A stretch of DNA of 7,921 nt from contig JAFNWZ010000445.1 of assembly GCA_017379255.1 (NCBI GenBank), positions 1 to 7,921 of the forward strand. Reading direction: 5' to 3'. Position 1 is the stretch's first letter; each line of letters begins with the position of its first letter. The notes beneath the pieces were generated by a model. It was not told where the DNA came from. It searched no databases and saw nothing but the letters and a program-made list of their open reading frames with translations. This document shows, piece after piece, positions 6,687 through 7,921 of this stretch. Source of the DNA: Akkermansia sp. (lineage in GTDB: Bacteria; Verrucomicrobiota; Verrucomicrobiia; Verrucomicrobiales; Akkermansiaceae). The position numbers were made by a program, and so were the translations under genes.

Positions 6687-6709
6687 AAAACCCGCGCCGG
6701 TGCGCGGGT
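6687..6709 (-). terminator. Intrinsic terminator of the recombinase gene, first and strongest copy
   Basis: On the minus strand, ACCCGCGC, loop ACCG, GCGCGGGT forms an 8-bp stem (6690-6697 with 6702-6709) that runs into TTTT (complement of 6687-6690) and then CAC. It lies about 80 bp downstream of the recombinase stop and is the best terminator candidate in the window. Confidence 0.6.
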
Positions 6710-6721
6710 GAGATGATACAG

Positions 6722-6740
6722 GCGGGCTCGCAGAGCCCGC
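6722..6740. repeat. Perfect 8-bp GC hairpin without a T-run
   Basis: GCGGGCTC (6722-6729), loop GCA, GAGCCCGC (6733-6740). It lacks an adjacent T-run on either strand, so it is not a standard terminator. It sits between the terminator array and the AT-rich repeat, about 50 bp downstream of the recombinase stop, and may protect the mRNA 3' end or belong to the same repeat element as the array. Confidence 0.55.
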
Positions 6741-6752
6741 GGAACTTAATAC

Positions 6753-6783
6753 ATTCAAAATCAAGAATTAAAAATTCAAAATC
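6753..6783. repeat. AT-rich direct repeat next to the recombinase stop
   Basis: ATTCAAAATC occurs at 6753-6762 and 6774-6783, a 21-bp period (two helical turns). AAGAATTAAAA lies between the copies. The stretch is sharply AT-rich against GC-rich surroundings and ends 4 bp from the recombinase stop. It may be simple intergenic filler or a recombinase or bending-protein site. Confidence 0.45.
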
Positions 6784-6787
6784 CACT

Positions 6788-7792
6788 TCACGCTGCCCAG
6801 AACCGGGCAACTCCTTGCACCCCGCGCTGGTCCACATAGCGCGTGCGCAGCAGTGAAGCATCCCGGTGGCCTATTTCCACCTGAAGCACGGCAAAATTGC
6901 GGAAATGGCTCAGGTGGTAGCTCGCAAAGGTATGCCGCAGCGCATCCTGCGGCCATTTCCTGTCGCAGCCCCAGCCTGCTACGCGGCGTAGCTCACGCCA
7001 ATGGTGCAGCCAGTTGCGCGGGCATATCGTTTCATTTTCTGCGCGTTTGTGTCTCCTCAGAATTCGCAGCAGAGGCCTGTGAATTGTCACCCGGCGCGCG
7101 CCACCCGTCTTGCTGTGGCGGGGCAGGATGTAAATCGCCCGCGCCTGCAAATCCACCTGCGCCCAGGTCAGCCTCGCCACCTCATGCGGGCGGATGCCGG
7201 CGTAGAGCATCATTCCCACCGCCGCCGCGCAGCTGCCATCCTGGTACTTTTCCGCTGTGGTGGTAATCTGCGCAATCTCCTGCGGCGTCAGAACCGGCAC
7301 CGACTGCTCCACCACCCGCGGCGCTTCCACTTTGGAAACCGGGTTTGCATCGCACCAGCCCCGCTTCATGGCGGTGGAAAACACACCGCTGAGAATCAAG
7401 CGCGCTTTCTGCCGCTGCCGGGGCGTATCAAACGCGGTTTCAATGTATTCCGCACACTCCTGCGGCGTGATGCTGCGCACCTTCCGCCGCGCCAGTCCGG
7501 CGCAGCGCTTCATGAACCGCCGGGTGAAATACCGGAAGTCATAGAGCGTCCGGATGCGTCTGTCCTTCCGCGCTTCCAATGCTGCCTCCACCGCCTTTTC
7601 AAAACTCACCGTTCGTTCCTGCTGCCGTAGCGCCTTTGCGCCCGCCGCCAGGCAGCGCCTGGCGCGCCTGATGCTGCCTCTGTTGGCGGCTAAAGCTTCC
7701 TTTGCCAGTATGGCGGCTTCGAGTACAGGTACTCCCGTGGCGTTCAGAATCGCCAGCGCGGCTTGATTGTCGGTGTGCTGTGTCAGTGTCAT
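6788..7792 (-). CDS. Tyrosine-type site-specific recombinase/integrase
   Basis: A 334-aa DNA breaking-rejoining enzyme of the phage integrase family that cuts one strand at a time through a covalent phosphotyrosine. Residues 1-60 form a helical N-terminal region, about 63-150 the SAM-like core-binding domain and about 165-334 the catalytic domain. Visible catalytic positions are R201 in AGIRPHEVARL, K228 in HSKTG (beta-hairpin), R286 in DALRHTFASYH, H309 in IGHRDASLL and the nucleophile Y319 in RTRYVD. The usual box II His is D283. The C terminus RFWAA is typical of integrases of this type. The gene converges on rarA and has its own promoter near 7819-7824. No cargo, partner recombinase or tRNA lies in the window, so whether it belongs to an integrated element, a phase-variation switch or is a lone remnant is open. 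It is intact and has no frameshift. Confidence 0.88.
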   Translation of the reverse strand: MTLTQHTDNQAALAILNATGVPVLEAAILAKEALAANRGSIRRARRCLAAGAKALRQQERTVSFEKAVEAALEARKDRRIRTLYDFRYFTRRFMKRCAGLARRKVRSITPQECAEYIETAFDTPRQRQKARLILSGVFSTAMKRGWCDANPVSKVEAPRVVEQSVPVLTPQEIAQITTTAEKYQDGSCAAAVGMMLYAGIRPHEVARLTWAQVDLQARAIYILPRHSKTGGARRVTIHRPLLRILRRHKRAENETICPRNWLHHWRELRRVAGWGCDRKWPQDALRHTFASYHLSHFRNFAVLQVEIGHRDASLLRTRYVDQRGVQGVARFWAA

Positions 7793-7818
7793 GGTTTATT
7801 GCTTTCGGAATCCGTAAG

Positions 7819-7848
7819 ATTATATTTGGTTAATGTCTGGGGCAGAAA
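7819..7848 (-). promoter_or_regulatory. Promoter of the recombinase gene
   Basis: A perfect TATAAT on the minus strand (complement of 7819-7824) has only a poor -35 candidate, TTTCTG (complement of 7843-7848, 18-bp spacer). The predicted start near 7812 leaves a leader of about 20 nt before the ATG at 7792. The leader has no clear Shine-Dalgarno. Unlike the four plus-strand genes this one is not predicted to be leaderless. Confidence 0.5.
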
Positions 7849-7879
7849 TAATAACAACTTTCTGTGCAAAAATACACAG
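7843..7879. promoter_or_regulatory. Two overlapping dyads upstream of the recombinase gene
   Basis: CAGAAA (7843-7848) and TTTCTG (7859-7864) are perfect inverted arms with a 10-bp spacer. CTGTG (7862-7866), which shares bases with the second arm, pairs with CACAG (7875-7879) across 8 bp. The first dyad covers the presumed -35 region. These could be operators for autoregulation or recombinase binding sites. The rest, 7880-7921, shows nothing I can call. Confidence 0.35.
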
Positions 7880-7921
7880 TCTTGCGGAATGATGCACCGG
7901 GTATCACAATTTTCTCGAAAT

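Noticed and set aside
6633..6709. CRISPR array
   Set aside because: The recurring unit is only 7-8 bp and the gaps are 15-25 bp self-complementary hairpins, unlike 24-40 bp repeats with unique spacers. No cas genes are present.
6543..6787. Integron attC-type site next to an integron integrase
   Set aside because: The recombinase shows no integron-specific insertion around box II, and I could not find paired R and L boxes with the attC layout in the hairpins.
6599..6856. 85-codon plus-strand frame across the intergenic hairpins
   Set aside because: It is made of the hairpin and GTGAAAA repeats, runs into the recombinase gene antisense and has no recognisable protein features.
7001..7630. 209-codon plus-strand frame opposite the recombinase
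   Set aside because: Shadow of the recombinase gene, with no domain signature and a biased Arg/Pro composition.

Overview
The window is a compact, GC-rich bacterial chromosomal segment. It carries four plus-strand genes in a row and one minus-strand gene converging on them. The mix of families (RlmI-type rRNA methyltransferase, tandem NodB protein, two-TM dynamin-like GTPase, RarA, lone tyrosine recombinase), the sigma70-like promoters, the lack of Shine-Dalgarno sequences and the hairpin-rich intergenic DNA suggest a Verrucomicrobiota-type genome, possibly Akkermansia or a relative. That placement is an impression from the sequence and was not tested by a search.

Layout. (1) 75-1298: a promoter and an RlmI-type 23S rRNA methyltransferase whose likely start is 114. 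(2) 1309-3457: a promoter and a secreted protein with two NodB/polysaccharide deacetylase domains; the first has lost its catalytic residues and the second keeps them. (3) 3491-5174: a strong promoter with a perfect dyad in its spacer, then a P-loop GTPase with a C-terminal two-helix membrane hairpin, resembling bacterial dynamin-like proteins. (4) 5170-6542: rarA (mgsA), the AAA+ ATPase acting at stalled forks, starting 9 nt after the GTPase gene. (5) 6543-6787: a gene-free, structure-dense stretch with a rarA terminator, a long dyad, three tandem minus-strand hairpin-TTTTCAC terminators, one more GC hairpin and an AT-rich repeat. (6) 6788-7792: a tyrosine recombinase on the minus strand, with its promoter and nested dyads at 7793-7879. 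The last 40 or so bases show nothing I can support.

The first four genes are unrelated housekeeping or envelope functions (ribosome modification, cell-surface glycan, membrane, replication repair). They look independently promoted rather than forming one pathway. The most notable shared property is that each has a -10-like element ending only 8-11 nt before its ATG and no Shine-Dalgarno, which predicts leaderless or near-leaderless mRNAs. The second notable item is the tandem terminator array between rarA and the recombinase. I see no clear new defence or biosynthetic system. The recombinase is the only sign of an accessory element, and no cargo is visible inside the window.
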